The notes: generated by a model not told the origin, from the sequence alone. DNA of 33,072 nucleotides from an uncultured Bacteroidaceae bacterium (GCA_905233285.1 CAJODY010000010.1:1-33072); one strand, 5' to 3'. Shown: positions 1 through 7,641, counted from the stretch's first letter. Made by a program: numbers and translations.

Positions 1-240
1 ACCGTCCTTACTGCCCGAGGTGACCGTGGATTCTTCGCGTCCGCAGACTCCGCGCATGAAGAACTCCTTGATAGCCACCAGCACGCTGCTGTCGAGTGAA
101 CCCAGTTCGCCCTGCATCTGAACTCGTGCCAGATAGGTGATGCCGAAGCTACCTTGACCGAGCACTTTCTGGATAGTATAATTATACGATTTTCCTTTCA
201 GCGTGATGCCCGAAGGTAGCGCATATTCTATTCGTTCCAT
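1..240 (-). CDS. Ser/Thr protein kinase, N-terminal 80 residues (partial, runs off the window)
   Basis: This is the first 80 codons of a eukaryotic-like Ser/Thr kinase; the rest lies beyond base 1. Visible are the glycine-rich loop (VLGQGSFGITY, residues 27-37) and the beta-3 lysine motif VAIKEFFM (about 55-62), both almost identical to the other kinases in this window. The insert between these motifs (about 17 residues, rich in G, S and L) places it in the long-loop subgroup with the kinases at 2942 and 10838. The ATG at 240-238 is the only sensible start. It follows the exported FGE-domain gene in the same direction with a 39-bp gap holding a weak promoter-like box. The C-terminal output or sensor domain cannot be seen. 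Kinase identity is secure; substrate is unknown. Confidence 0.9.
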   Translation of the reverse strand, partial: MERIEYALPSGITLKGKSYNYTIQKVLGQGSFGITYLARVQMQGELGSLDSSVLVAIKEFFMRGVCGREESTVTSGSKDG

Positions 241-261
241 CGTGGATGCTTTTATAGTGTG

Positions 262-269
262 CAAAGTAA
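262..269 (-). promoter_or_regulatory. Possible Bacteroidota -7 box for the kinase gene at 240
   Basis: Read on the minus strand, 269-262 is TTACTTTG followed by C. This is one base off the TAnnTTTG consensus of the Bacteroidota major sigma factor. It lies about 20 bases before the ATG at 240. No TTTG -33 element is seen at the expected distance, so this is weak. Confidence 0.25.
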
Positions 270-279
270 GCAATTATTT

Positions 280-1239
280 CTAGAAAAAAGATAACCTTCC
301 ATCTGGCCCTTGCGGGGGCTTGCTCCGCTTTGCCCCGCCGTGCCGATGGTTGTCAGCACTTCGCCTTGAGCCTAGAACCTTTTCTGAGAGTTGTAAACTC
401 AAAGAGCCAGGCGGGTCGTCGTCGCGGAGTGTCGGGATGCTGCCGCCACGGCACGACGAGCGGGCGATTCCCCTGTAGTTGCTGAGCCAACCGTCCCCAC
501 GAACCACGCGGTAAGAGCCAGTGGATGCGCCCGTGGGATTGGTCTGAGAAATACTGCTATAGTCGTCTTTCCAATCCTGACACCACTCCCACACATTGCC
601 GCTCATGTCATATATACCAAGTTCGTTAGGCTTCTTAGTAGCCACTTCGTGTGTCTTTTCGCCGCTGTTATCCCAATACCACGCGACATCGTCAATATTG
701 TTGCTGCCACTATACTTATAGCCTAGGCTCTTGTTTCCACCTCGTGCTGCATATTCCCATTCAGCCTCGGTAGACAAGCGGAATTCTTCTCCTGTCATTT
801 CGTAGAGTTTATTTATAAACTTCTGACAGTCATCCCAACTTACTTGCTCTACTGGCAGTTTGTCGCCTTTAAAGTGTGAAGGGTTGTTACCCATGACTGC
901 TTTCCACAGAGCTTGAGTTACTTCGGTCTGACCAATATAATAACTGCTCAAGGTCACGCTGTGGACTGGTTTTTCATCATCAACAGCATCATCTTCTTGC
1001 TCTATTGTAGCACCCATTTGGAATGTACCGCCCTCTACATATATCATAGTAAGCGAAACTCCATTTACATAAAATACTTTATTATATGTTTTTTGTTGAA
1101 TGTTTGCAGTTTTTCCTCTACGTTGAGGTTTCTGATTATTTTGTGGAGTTGGGCGACGTATATGTTCTCCTGCTTTTTGTGCATGCATGAGAATTGGAAA
1201 TATGCAAAGCAATAATATGCTTAATCTGTATCTTTTCAT
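280..1239 (-). CDS. Exported FGE-sulfatase/SUMF1-fold protein with variable C-terminus, apparently frameshifted near its end
   Basis: A 319-codon ORF with a signal peptide (residues 1-20, cut near MHA|QK) followed by a formylglycine-generating-enzyme-type domain from about residue 55: EGGTFQMGA, TEVTQALW, LPVEQVSW, FRLSTEAEWEYAARGG, YDMSGNVWEW. There is no kinase domain, so the product is an exported FGE domain alone. Residues 243-275 align with the presumed variable zone of the protein at 2942. Both sister proteins then end in LG(L/F)RLAL. Here that ending (RLAL-stop) occurs in another frame, with its TGA at 401-399. Alignment suggests 8 bases are missing after base 415, so the last 44 residues would be aberrant read-through; the intact protein would be about 282 residues. 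The catalytic cysteine of true FGE (GFRCA in the human enzyme) is absent, so a binding role is more likely. Confidence 0.8.
   Translation of the reverse strand: MKRYRLSILLLCIFPILMHAQKAGEHIRRPTPQNNQKPQRRGKTANIQQKTYNKVFYVNGVSLTMIYVEGGTFQMGATIEQEDDAVDDEKPVHSVTLSSYYIGQTEVTQALWKAVMGNNPSHFKGDKLPVEQVSWDDCQKFINKLYEMTGEEFRLSTEAEWEYAARGGNKSLGYKYSGSNNIDDVAWYWDNSGEKTHEVATKKPNELGIYDMSGNVWEWCQDWKDDYSSISQTNPTGASTGSYRVVRGDGWLSNYRGIARSSCRGGSIPTLRDDDPPGSLSLQLSEKVLGSRRSADNHRHGGAKRSKPPQGPDGRLSFF
312..338 (-). other. GC-rich hairpin 3' of the variable zone
   Basis: An inverted repeat with arms GCGGGGGC (312-319) and GCCCCGC (332-338), one C bulged, encloses a 12-base loop. It lies about 75 bases 3' of the variable zone of the exported FGE gene, inside the apparent read-through tail. 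The minus strand has no immediate T-tract (the nearest is about 20 bases further on), so a plain terminator is not convincing. GC-rich structures 3' of variable repeats help target recognition in some DGRs, but that link is only an inference here. Confidence 0.4.
415..513 (-). repeat. Candidate DGR variable region, copy 1 (exported FGE protein)
   Basis: Codons 243-275 of the exported FGE gene. Fixed framework codons (CGT, TGG, CGC TCG TCG, CCG, CGC) alternate with codons ending in C whose first two bases differ from the copy at 2972-3067. The aligned triplets AGC/GAC, ATC/GAC, CTC/GAC, GAC/GGC, GAC/TAC and GAC/TCC all fit AAC in a hypothetical template. The stretch is strikingly GC-rich compared with the rest of the gene. 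The template repeat itself was not found in this window. Confidence 0.6.
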
Positions 1240-1273
1240 AGTGTCTGTTATATTTTATGTTGTTATGATTGAA

Positions 1274-2917
1274 CTAAAGAGCAAGACGGAAGCCAAGGTT
1301 GTCATAGCGGGATGATGGAGAATAGTAGTACCGCCCTGATATTCGACAGCCACTTGCTTCATAGCTCCAACTACCCCCACGTCGCACACGCAGAAGTCCA
1401 TCTATGGCTCCTGTAGGATTGGTCTGCGGCTCCGGTGTGTACATATCTTTCCAATCGGATACCCATTCAAAAACATTACCACTCATATCATACATCCCCA
1501 GTTCGTTAGGTTGTTTTGTCGCCACTTCGTGTGTCTTACCTTCACTATTGTCTTTATACCATGCAATTTTTCCTAAATCATTGCTACCACTATATTTATA
1601 TCCTTTGCTTTTCTTACCTCCACGTGCTGCATACTCCCATTCAGCCTCAGTAGGAAGACGGAAATCTTGTCCTGTCATTAAGTTGAGTTTACTTATAAAC
1701 TCCTGACAATCGTTCCAACTGACATTCTCAACTGGGAGTTTGTCACCTTTATATTTAGATGGATTGTTTCCCATAACTTCTTTCCAAAGTTCTTGAGTTA
1801 CCTCAGTAGTAGCTATATAATAGTCGTTTAAGGTCACGTTGTGTATTGGTTTTTCATCATCATAAGCATTTTCTCCTTGCTCAGTTGTAGCTCCCATTTG
1901 GAAAGTTCCACCTTCGATGGCAACCATTTTTATAATAACATTACCAACAGGTATTTCCCAAACTCCATTCTTTACCATATGATGTTCTATGGCTGAATCT
2001 ATAATTGTTTCATCGGTATCAGGTTGGTTCAGGGAAATGTCTTTAACCACATCTTTCCTTTTCTCATCAAGCAGACCCATGAATTCTTTAATGGAATGAG
2101 GACGATTGTTTTTATTCGGACTCATAGAGGAATGTATGGCATTCCAAAGCGAATCAGAAATTCCATTCGGACGTTTTATGGGGTCGATAATCAGTTCTGT
2201 AGCTTCTGGTGGAACTTGACCTGTAACAAAGAAGTAAGCTGTGGCTCCCAAACTATATATATCTGTTTCAGGTGAAAACGATTGAACACCACCTTGACGA
2301 TACTGTTCTATAGGTGCATATCCTTTACTTCTCCCAACAGGAGTGGTAGTCGTTGCCTCACCTTCAGAATCATAGTGTTTAGAAACTCCGAAATCTATCA
2401 GGAACAAGTCATTGCCGCGTAGAAGCACATTAGCCGGTTTGATGTCTAAGTGCATAATTCGTTTAGAGTGGAGCGTGCTTAGTGCATCAGCCATCTGAGT
2501 AATATACTTAATGGCAATGCTTTCATTTAATGCACCTTCTTTTTTGATTTTGCTGTCAAGTGAACCTCCTTCGATGAATTGCATCACATAATATGCTGTA
2601 CCATTCTCTTGAAAGATGTCGTGAATTCGAATGATATGAGGAACATCTTCCAATTCGGCAATCATCTGGGCTTCTTTAATGAATTTCTCTTTAAAGCGTA
2701 CTACCAAAGACCGATTCCCTTCAGTCCCAGCTATTGTTACCATCGATGTTTCTCCGTCTCTCTCACAGAAGTCTTTCATAAAAAACTCCTTAATAGCAAC
2801 TTTCCTTCCTAATCCGGTCTGTACACCTTCATAAGTGATTCCAAAGCCCCCTTGACCAAGAACTTTCTCTATTCTATATTTTCCTCCTTGAAGAGTACTG
2901 TTGGGTTGTAATGTCAT
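1274..2917 (-). CDS. Ser/Thr kinase fused to FGE-sulfatase-fold domain, no membrane segment
   Basis: A 547-residue protein. The kinase domain spans about 14-285: glycine loop GQGGFGITYEG (21-31), lysine K43 in VAIKEFFM, catalytic loop HLDIKPANV (156-164, with HLD rather than HRD), DFG at 175-177, a Thr-rich activation segment (ATTTTPVG), and YAPIEQ in place of APE. After a linker, the FGE domain spans about 328-547 (EGGTFQMGA, TEVTQELW, FRLPTEAEWEYAARGG, YDMSGNVFEW) and ends LGFRLAL. No transmembrane helix joins the two domains, unlike the neighbour at 2942, so both parts should be cytoplasmic. It belongs to the short-loop kinase subgroup with the MORN kinase at 12493. The gaps are 24 bp to the gene before it and 34 bp to the one after, so co-transcription is likely. 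It would phosphorylate Ser/Thr in unknown partners. Confidence 0.93.
   Translation of the reverse strand: MTLQPNSTLQGGKYRIEKVLGQGGFGITYEGVQTGLGRKVAIKEFFMKDFCERDGETSMVTIAGTEGNRSLVVRFKEKFIKEAQMIAELEDVPHIIRIHDIFQENGTAYYVMQFIEGGSLDSKIKKEGALNESIAIKYITQMADALSTLHSKRIMHLDIKPANVLLRGNDLFLIDFGVSKHYDSEGEATTTTPVGRSKGYAPIEQYRQGGVQSFSPETDIYSLGATAYFFVTGQVPPEATELIIDPIKRPNGISDSLWNAIHSSMSPNKNNRPHSIKEFMGLLDEKRKDVVKDISLNQPDTDETIIDSAIEHHMVKNGVWEIPVGNVIIKMVAIEGGTFQMGATTEQGENAYDDEKPIHNVTLNDYYIATTEVTQELWKEVMGNNPSKYKGDKLPVENVSWNDCQEFISKLNLMTGQDFRLPTEAEWEYAARGGKKSKGYKYSGSNDLGKIAWYKDNSEGKTHEVATKQPNELGMYDMSGNVFEWVSDWKDMYTPEPQTNPTGAIDGLLRVRRGGSWSYEASGCRISGRYYYSPSSRYDNLGFRLAL
1298..1372 (-). repeat. Possible DGR variable region, diverged copy (cytoplasmic kinase-FGE)
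   Basis: Codons 516-540, just before the terminal LGFRLAL. The protein pattern SW-three variable-A..C R..S. R....P..R... matches the other two copies position by position, and several codons end in C or T (AGC, TAT, TAC, TAC, TAT, TCC, TAT, GAC, AAC). The DNA framework differs (CGA ATA TCA GGG CGG), and the zone is not as GC-rich. It may use another template or be an inactive relative. Confidence 0.35.
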
Positions 2918-2941
2918 TTCGTTTCAAATAAATAATATTTA

Positions 2942-4876
2942 TTATGGGGTTAAGGCTAGGCGCAGCCCCAGGGAGTAGCCGCGGTCCGCCGGGTCGTCGT
3001 AGCCACGGTACGACGAGCGACAGTACCTTGCGCCGTTGCCCCAATAGCCTCCACGGAGCACGCGGTTAGAGCCAGTGGACGCGCCTGTAGGATTAGTCTG
3101 AGAACTACTGCTATAGTCGCCATACCAGTCCTGACACCACTCCCACACATTGCCACTCATGTCGTAAAGGCCAAGTTCGTTGGGCTGTTTGGTTGCCACT
3201 TCGTGTGTCTTTTCGCCGCTATTATCAGCATACCATGCAACTTTATCTAAAGAGTTGCTACCACTATATTTATATCCTTTTCTTTTCTTACCGCCACGTG
3301 CTGCATATTCCCATTCAGCCTCGGTAGGCAGGCGAAAGTTCTCACTTGTCAGCTGATTAAGTTTGGATATAAAGGTCTGGCAGTCGTCCCACTTTACCTG
3401 CTCAACTGGCAGTTTGTCGCCTTTAAAGTGTGAAGGGTTGTTACCCATGACTGCCTTCCACAGAGCTTGAGTTACTTCAGTACTGCATATATAATAATCG
3501 TTTAGAGTTACACTGTGAACAGGCTTTTCGAAATAAGAATCATAATCATCTCCTTGCTCAGTTGTAGCACCCATTTGAAATGTTCCACCTTCCACGGGTT
3601 TCATTTCAAATGTAATTCCCTTAACGTTGAATTTTAAAGAAGTATTTGAAAATACTTTATTTGTCATTTTGTTTTCATCTAGGCTTTTATCCTTTGTCGA
3701 TGAAGACATAATTGCGATAAAAAATGCCATCATGATAATGAGTCCCAAACCGATGATAGCCCAATATGTGTAATTAGAGTTGCTTTCTGTTTTCTTTGTA
3801 TCTTTTTGTTTTGTATTTTGTATGTTATGAGGTTTTTCTTCGTATTTGTTGTGTTCTTCTATAATAGTATCTTCATACGAAGAATCATGTTTTTCTTCTA
3901 CTTCGGGTTTTGTTTCCGCAGATGAAAGTACCTCCACAGATTCCTCTTCTGAATTTTCTTTGTCTGCATTAAACATGTCAAGAAACGCCTTTGCAGTCTG
4001 AATTCTTTTCTTTACGTTTGGATTCATTGCAGCTTTAACAATTGCAATGTTGTTTTCGCTGATATTATGTGAGCGCAGACTTTCACCAATTATATCATCA
4101 TCGGAAATCAGTTCGTCGGCAGATGGGGGAGTTTGTCCTGTCAAAAGTTTATAGAATGTGGCACCAAGAGCATATATGTCAAGAGTAGTTCGGAACTGAT
4201 TGGATTGCTTGCTGTTAGCCTGTTCGATAGGTGAATATCCCGGTGTGCCTAGGCCAACACTTGTTGAAGTTTCTGGTTGACCATCTTCACTGTAATGCTT
4301 GCTAAGACCGAAATCAATAAGGAAAATATGTCCGTCTCTATTTCGTCTCATGACATTTCCAGGCTTCAGGTCAAGATGTAACATGTGTTTCTCCTCATGC
4401 ATGTATTGGAGTGCCTCGGCAACATCCTTGATAATCCTTACAGCTTCCTCTTCGCTTATCTTATTATGTTTCAGGTAATCGTTAAGGTTCTCACCTTCTA
4501 CGTAGTCCATCACATAATAATATGTGTTATTTGCACTGATGAAGTCGATAACCTTAACAATATTAGGGTGGCTCATGCCTGCAAGGTTCTCGGCCTCTTT
4601 CCTGAATTTCTGGGCATAGTTGTAGGAAATACTTCCTTCAGACATACTTGTAAGGGAACCAGAGGCATTGCGTTCGTTCACTTCTTTCATGAAGAACTCT
4701 TTGACAGCCTTAGGTGTACTAAGTTCAACAGTCTCTTCTCCGAACTTACCCTTTATTTTTGTGAAAACTTTTACTTTATATGTGACTCCGAAACTACCTT
4801 GTCCCAATACGGATTCTATGCGGTATGTCGTATTGTCACTATGAAGTTCTTGTCCTATGTCCAGTGTTTTTGCCAT
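2942..4876 (-). CDS. Transmembrane Ser/Thr kinase with extracytoplasmic FGE-sulfatase-fold sensor domain
   Basis: A 644-residue protein. The N-terminal kinase spans about 18-303: VLGQGSFGVTY (23-33), a long loop before K59 in AVKEFFM, HLDLKPGNV (167-175), DFG 188-190, GYSPIEQ in place of APE. An acidic, Ser/Glu-rich linker (305-365) leads to one transmembrane helix (371-391, YWAIIGLGLIIMMAFFIAIM). The FGE domain (about 418-644) is then predicted to lie in the periplasm. The architecture suggests a receptor kinase: outside ligand binding by FGE, inside phosphorylation. Residues 604-635 form the variable zone, followed by the fixed end LGLRLALTP. The catalytic Cys of FGE enzymes is absent. It sits 27 bp after the PP2C phosphatase gene and 24 bp before the next kinase, so probably shares their transcript. 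Confidence 0.93.
   Translation of the reverse strand: MAKTLDIGQELHSDNTTYRIESVLGQGSFGVTYKVKVFTKIKGKFGEETVELSTPKAVKEFFMKEVNERNASGSLTSMSEGSISYNYAQKFRKEAENLAGMSHPNIVKVIDFISANNTYYYVMDYVEGENLNDYLKHNKISEEEAVRIIKDVAEALQYMHEEKHMLHLDLKPGNVMRRNRDGHIFLIDFGLSKHYSEDGQPETSTSVGLGTPGYSPIEQANSKQSNQFRTTLDIYALGATFYKLLTGQTPPSADELISDDDIIGESLRSHNISENNIAIVKAAMNPNVKKRIQTAKAFLDMFNADKENSEEESVEVLSSAETKPEVEEKHDSSYEDTIIEEHNKYEEKPHNIQNTKQKDTKKTESNSNYTYWAIIGLGLIIMMAFFIAIMSSSTKDKSLDENKMTNKVFSNTSLKFNVKGITFEMKPVEGGTFQMGATTEQGDDYDSYFEKPVHSVTLNDYYICSTEVTQALWKAVMGNNPSHFKGDKLPVEQVKWDDCQTFISKLNQLTSENFRLPTEAEWEYAARGGKKRKGYKYSGSNSLDKVAWYADNSGEKTHEVATKQPNELGLYDMSGNVWEWCQDWYGDYSSSSQTNPTGASTGSNRVLRGGYWGNGARYCRSSYRGYDDPADRGYSLGLRLALTP
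2972..3067 (-). repeat. Candidate DGR variable region, copy 2 (receptor kinase FGE domain)
   Basis: Codons 604-635. Thirteen or so of these codons are NNC (AAC, GGC, TAC, GAC, CGC, TCC) set among fixed codons shared with the copy at 415-513 (TGG, AGG, CGC TCG TCG, CGT, CCG, CGC, CTG). Synonymous third positions barely vary while first and second positions do, the reverse of ordinary divergence. The first variable codon is AAC here and TAC in copy 1. The zone is very GC-rich inside an AT-rich gene. Confidence 0.6.
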
Positions 4877-4903
4877 GTTTTTTATTTAAAGGCTTTACAT
4901 ATC

Positions 4904-6274
4904 TCATTTATTAGAAACTGTGTCAGTTTTCTCCACCTTTTCAACATTATCAGTTTTGTTAGTTTGGGAAGCTTTTTCATCCTTTTCATTTTTTTCATCT
5001 TTATCTTTCACCTCTGCTTCATCTGCTTTCTTTTTTATAGGGGTGTTGTCTGGCTTATTTACTTCCTCTGTAGTATTTTGAATTTTATCTGCCTGTTGAG
5101 AATTATTATTGAATAAACTATTAATAATTGGAGTTTCTTTTTTGATTGTATCAGTTGCTTTATCATTGCTTTCTATGTTCATAGAATCACTTTGATTGTC
5201 AACATAGACACTGTCGGTTGTAAGTTCTCGCAGCACATAAGTCCCTCCATATCTTATTCCGAAAAATACAATTGTAAGAACAATAAGGATACCGAAGAGA
5301 TATTTTATAACACGTTTGGCTAAAGAATGGCTATTATGTGTTTCTTTGCTCGTTGTAGTTTCTGACTCAGAAGATGATTGTGGTTTTAATGTTGAATTAT
5401 CTTCCTCGACTTCAGCCATGATAGGAGTAGGCTTCTTGGTCGCAGTATTCTTATCACTTTTTTCTGATGCCTTTATATCAAAGACATCAAGGATGTGAAT
5501 AATTATAGCTGAATGGTTGTCGGAATTCTGGCTGGTGGCTTGAGTTAGAATCTTGACTTTATTATCGTCATTACCTGTTGCTTCGGAAAAATTAAATAGT
5601 ATATTTTCATCTTCCATTTGTTCAAGCATCCCGTCGGAACACATATAGAAATAATCACCTGGACGAATATCATCAGTATGATATATGTCAGCTTTGGGTC
5701 TCCGACCCATATTGGGCTGCATGGCGCGAGTGATAACATTCTTTTGTTTGGAAAATTTAGCCTCTTCTGGAGTTAATTCTCCAACTTTTATAAGGTCGTT
5801 GACTAAAGAATGGTCGCTTGTCTTGAATAGGATTTTTGAATCATCGCGTCCCTTGCCTGGTCGGATGTGATAGACGCGACTATCACCCATATGAGCGATG
5901 GTACATCCATCTTTGTGGAACTTGAGAAAAGTCATGGTTGTCCCCATCTTTTTCTCACTACTTACATTTGTATCGACTGCATCCAAGGCATTAAAGGCGT
6001 CATCTATTGCTTGTTGCAATATGTCGTCGCTAAAGAATCCTTCGGCATCGGATGTGTTTTTAAGCACAGATGTGCTCATTACTTTACATACAGTAGCACT
6101 CGCAACCTCACCAGCATCGTGACCACCCATCCCATCACAAAGAATGAAAAGACGATCTGTATCACGTTGGTGCCCGTGAGCGGGATAAATACTGTCTTCT
6201 TGGTGTGGATTACCGTCAGCATCGACACGTTGTCCATATTCCAAGATTGTTTTAACTTTCAGTTTATATTTCAT
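4904..6274 (-). CDS. PP2C-family protein Ser/Thr phosphatase with membrane segment
   Basis: A 456-residue protein. The PP2C domain occupies about 1-265, with the metal-binding motifs CDGMGGH (46-52), MGDSR (129-133), CSDGM (212-216) and DNHSA (252-256), plus the HQED motif near residue 24-27. These are the acidic residues that hold the two Mn/Mg ions. A Ser/Thr/Glu-rich linker follows, then a single transmembrane helix (about 322-342) and a roughly 110-residue Lys/Glu/Asp-rich low-complexity tail predicted to be outside. It should dephosphorylate targets of the neighbouring kinases, and perhaps the kinases themselves. It lies 21 bp after the FHA gene and 27 bp before the receptor kinase, giving a compact FHA-phosphatase-kinase set. 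The charged extracytoplasmic tail is unusual; its role is unknown. Confidence 0.93.
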   Translation of the reverse strand: MKYKLKVKTILEYGQRVDADGNPHQEDSIYPAHGHQRDTDRLFILCDGMGGHDAGEVASATVCKVMSTSVLKNTSDAEGFFSDDILQQAIDDAFNALDAVDTNVSSEKKMGTTMTFLKFHKDGCTIAHMGDSRVYHIRPGKGRDDSKILFKTSDHSLVNDLIKVGELTPEEAKFSKQKNVITRAMQPNMGRRPKADIYHTDDIRPGDYFYMCSDGMLEQMEDENILFNFSEATGNDDNKVKILTQATSQNSDNHSAIIIHILDVFDIKASEKSDKNTATKKPTPIMAEVEEDNSTLKPQSSSESETTTSKETHNSHSLAKRVIKYLFGILIVLTIVFFGIRYGGTYVLRELTTDSVYVDNQSDSMNIESNDKATDTIKKETPIINSLFNNNSQQADKIQNTTEEVNKPDNTPIKKKADEAEVKDKDEKNEKDEKASQTNKTDNVEKVEKTDTVSNK

Positions 6275-6295
6275 ATTGTCCTATTCTATATAAAA

Positions 6296-6889
6296 TTAGA
6301 TTTCGGTTCCTTCTTCATCCGGAATCTCAAATTTAACCTTTATGTCGGGTAAATTGATAACGTCGCCATGATTAAGTACAATGCAGTCGCCATATTCCAA
6401 AGGTACATTGTTAACAAATGTCTCATTTACATTCTGTTTGTAAAGTGATGCATAATGAACAATCCCTTTTCCTTGAACTTTCTTCAGTTCTATTATTAAG
6501 TGCTCACGGCTCATTCGTTTACTTCCTTCAGTTGGTATCTGAATGTCAGCTTTTGACTGCTGCGCTTGCCTTCCAATAATGTTTTTACCAATTCTTAATT
6601 GGAATGACCTTCCTGAAGAAATAACTTTTAATTGTCCAAGAGTAAAATTGATTTCCTGATAATATTGGGAGTTCTTCTCTGAACGGTTATTATAGCTGTT
6701 ATCTGTTTCGCTATCCGGGTATTGAGTGGCTTCTTCGTTCTGTTTCTCAAATATAACTTTAAAATCACTGAATCTAGATTTCTGTTTACATATCGGACAG
6801 GTCACATTCTTAGACTCTATACCGGCTTGACTCTTAACAGAAAGGACAGCACCACAATACGGGCATTTTATTTTTAATAAATCATCCAT
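6296..6889 (-). CDS. Zinc-ribbon plus FHA-domain protein (phosphothreonine reader)
   Basis: A 197-residue soluble protein. The N-terminus has a CPYC...CPIC zinc ribbon (residues 9-34). A polar linker leads to an FHA domain (about 80-190) with the conserved GR (IIGRQ, near 106), SREH (about 127-130) and an NVNETFVNN turn that stands in for the usual N-G. FHA domains bind phosphothreonine peptides, so this is a likely adaptor for the products of the local kinases. A longer ORF begins at a TTG at 6913 inside the caspase gene. I chose the ATG at 6889 because it sits two bases after the caspase stop codon and keeps both domains whole. No signal peptide or membrane helix is seen. Confidence 0.88.
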   Translation of the reverse strand: MDDLLKIKCPYCGAVLSVKSQAGIESKNVTCPICKQKSRFSDFKVIFEKQNEEATQYPDSETDNSYNNRSEKNSQYYQEINFTLGQLKVISSGRSFQLRIGKNIIGRQAQQSKADIQIPTEGSKRMSREHLIIELKKVQGKGIVHYASLYKQNVNETFVNNVPLEYGDCIVLNHGDVINLPDIKVKFEIPDEEGTEI

Positions 6890-6891
6890 GT

Positions 6892-7641
6892 TTATTTCTT
6901 TTTTTGAGTCCAAATCATAACAGGCATGTTGTCATCGAACTTACCCCACATAACAGGATGTTGCCTATCACGTGTCTCTTTGATAACATCCGAATGTACA
7001 TACATGTATAATTCCTTTGCTGTAATAATTCGATTCTTATTTGCGTCAGCTCCTCCTCTTAGTCCTTTTTGAAGACTTGAGGTAAAGTATCCGTTGGACA
7101 TACTTCTATTTTCTAATGATGTTTCGTCGCTTCTCGAAGACAGCAAAAGCATTACGTTTGCTTTCTTTGCTGCTTGAACTGCAGAGCCGGAAGAGCGTTT
7201 GTTGGTTCGAATATCTCCCGAAAAACATGCATCAGCAAAAATCATTTTGTTTTGACTTTTGCTGGATGCCATAGCTTTTCGAACATCACCATAGGTCAAA
7301 GCATAATCATAGGAGCAAAAACCGCCTGCATAGCCATGTCCGCTAAAATAGAATACTATTATATCATCTTCTTTTGCTTTAGAGAATTTTGACTTCATAG
7401 CAGCAAGTATGTTATCCTTGGTCGCATTATCATCAAGCAGTAAAGTACAACTTACATCAGTATTCTTTGAATATAGCCATGCTATAGTTTGTGCATCTTT
7501 AGCAGGGAGACTCAAATCGCTTTCAGTTCCTGGATAATCAGAGATTCCTGCAGAAACCAGATAAGTTTTGGCTTCACCAACTAATGTACATGCCAATATG
7601 AGAATAGTGACACATATTTTAATAAATACATTATGCTTCAT
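6892..7641 (-). CDS. Exported caspase-family (peptidase C14-like) protein
   Basis: A 249-residue protein with an N-terminal hydrophobic export segment (about 5-24, IKICVTILILACTLVGEA) and a p20-type caspase-fold domain. The catalytic His is H102 in FYFSGHGYAGG and the catalytic Cys is C139 in IFADACFSGD. Near the C-terminus, DANKNRIITAKEL resembles the short acidic loop often seen in bacterial caspase homologues. An upstream ATG at 7686 would add 15 residues deep in the preceding gene. The ATG at 7641 overlaps that gene by only 11 bases and gives a normal signal sequence. C18 could be a weak lipobox cysteine. The protein is probably a periplasmic or membrane-attached protease, perhaps acting on the neighbouring acidic membrane proteins; that partner choice is inference. 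No large regulatory domain is attached. Confidence 0.88.
   Translation of the reverse strand: MKHNVFIKICVTILILACTLVGEAKTYLVSAGISDYPGTESDLSLPAKDAQTIAWLYSKNTDVSCTLLLDDNATKDNILAAMKSKFSKAKEDDIIVFYFSGHGYAGGFCSYDYALTYGDVRKAMASSKSQNKMIFADACFSGDIRTNKRSSGSAVQAAKKANVMLLLSSRSDETSLENRSMSNGYFTSSLQKGLRGGADANKNRIITAKELYMYVHSDVIKETRDRQHPVMWGKFDDNMPVMIWTQKKK

Noticed and set aside
280-4876. Formylglycine-generating (sulfatase-activating) enzyme activity of the FGE domains
   Set aside because: The catalytic cysteine motif near the C-terminus (GFRCA type) is replaced by G(F/L)RLAL, and no sulfatase gene is nearby. A binding role is more likely.
6890-6913. TTG start eight codons upstream for the zinc-ribbon/FHA gene
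   Set aside because: It overlaps the caspase gene, while an ATG sits two bases after the caspase stop and keeps all motifs.
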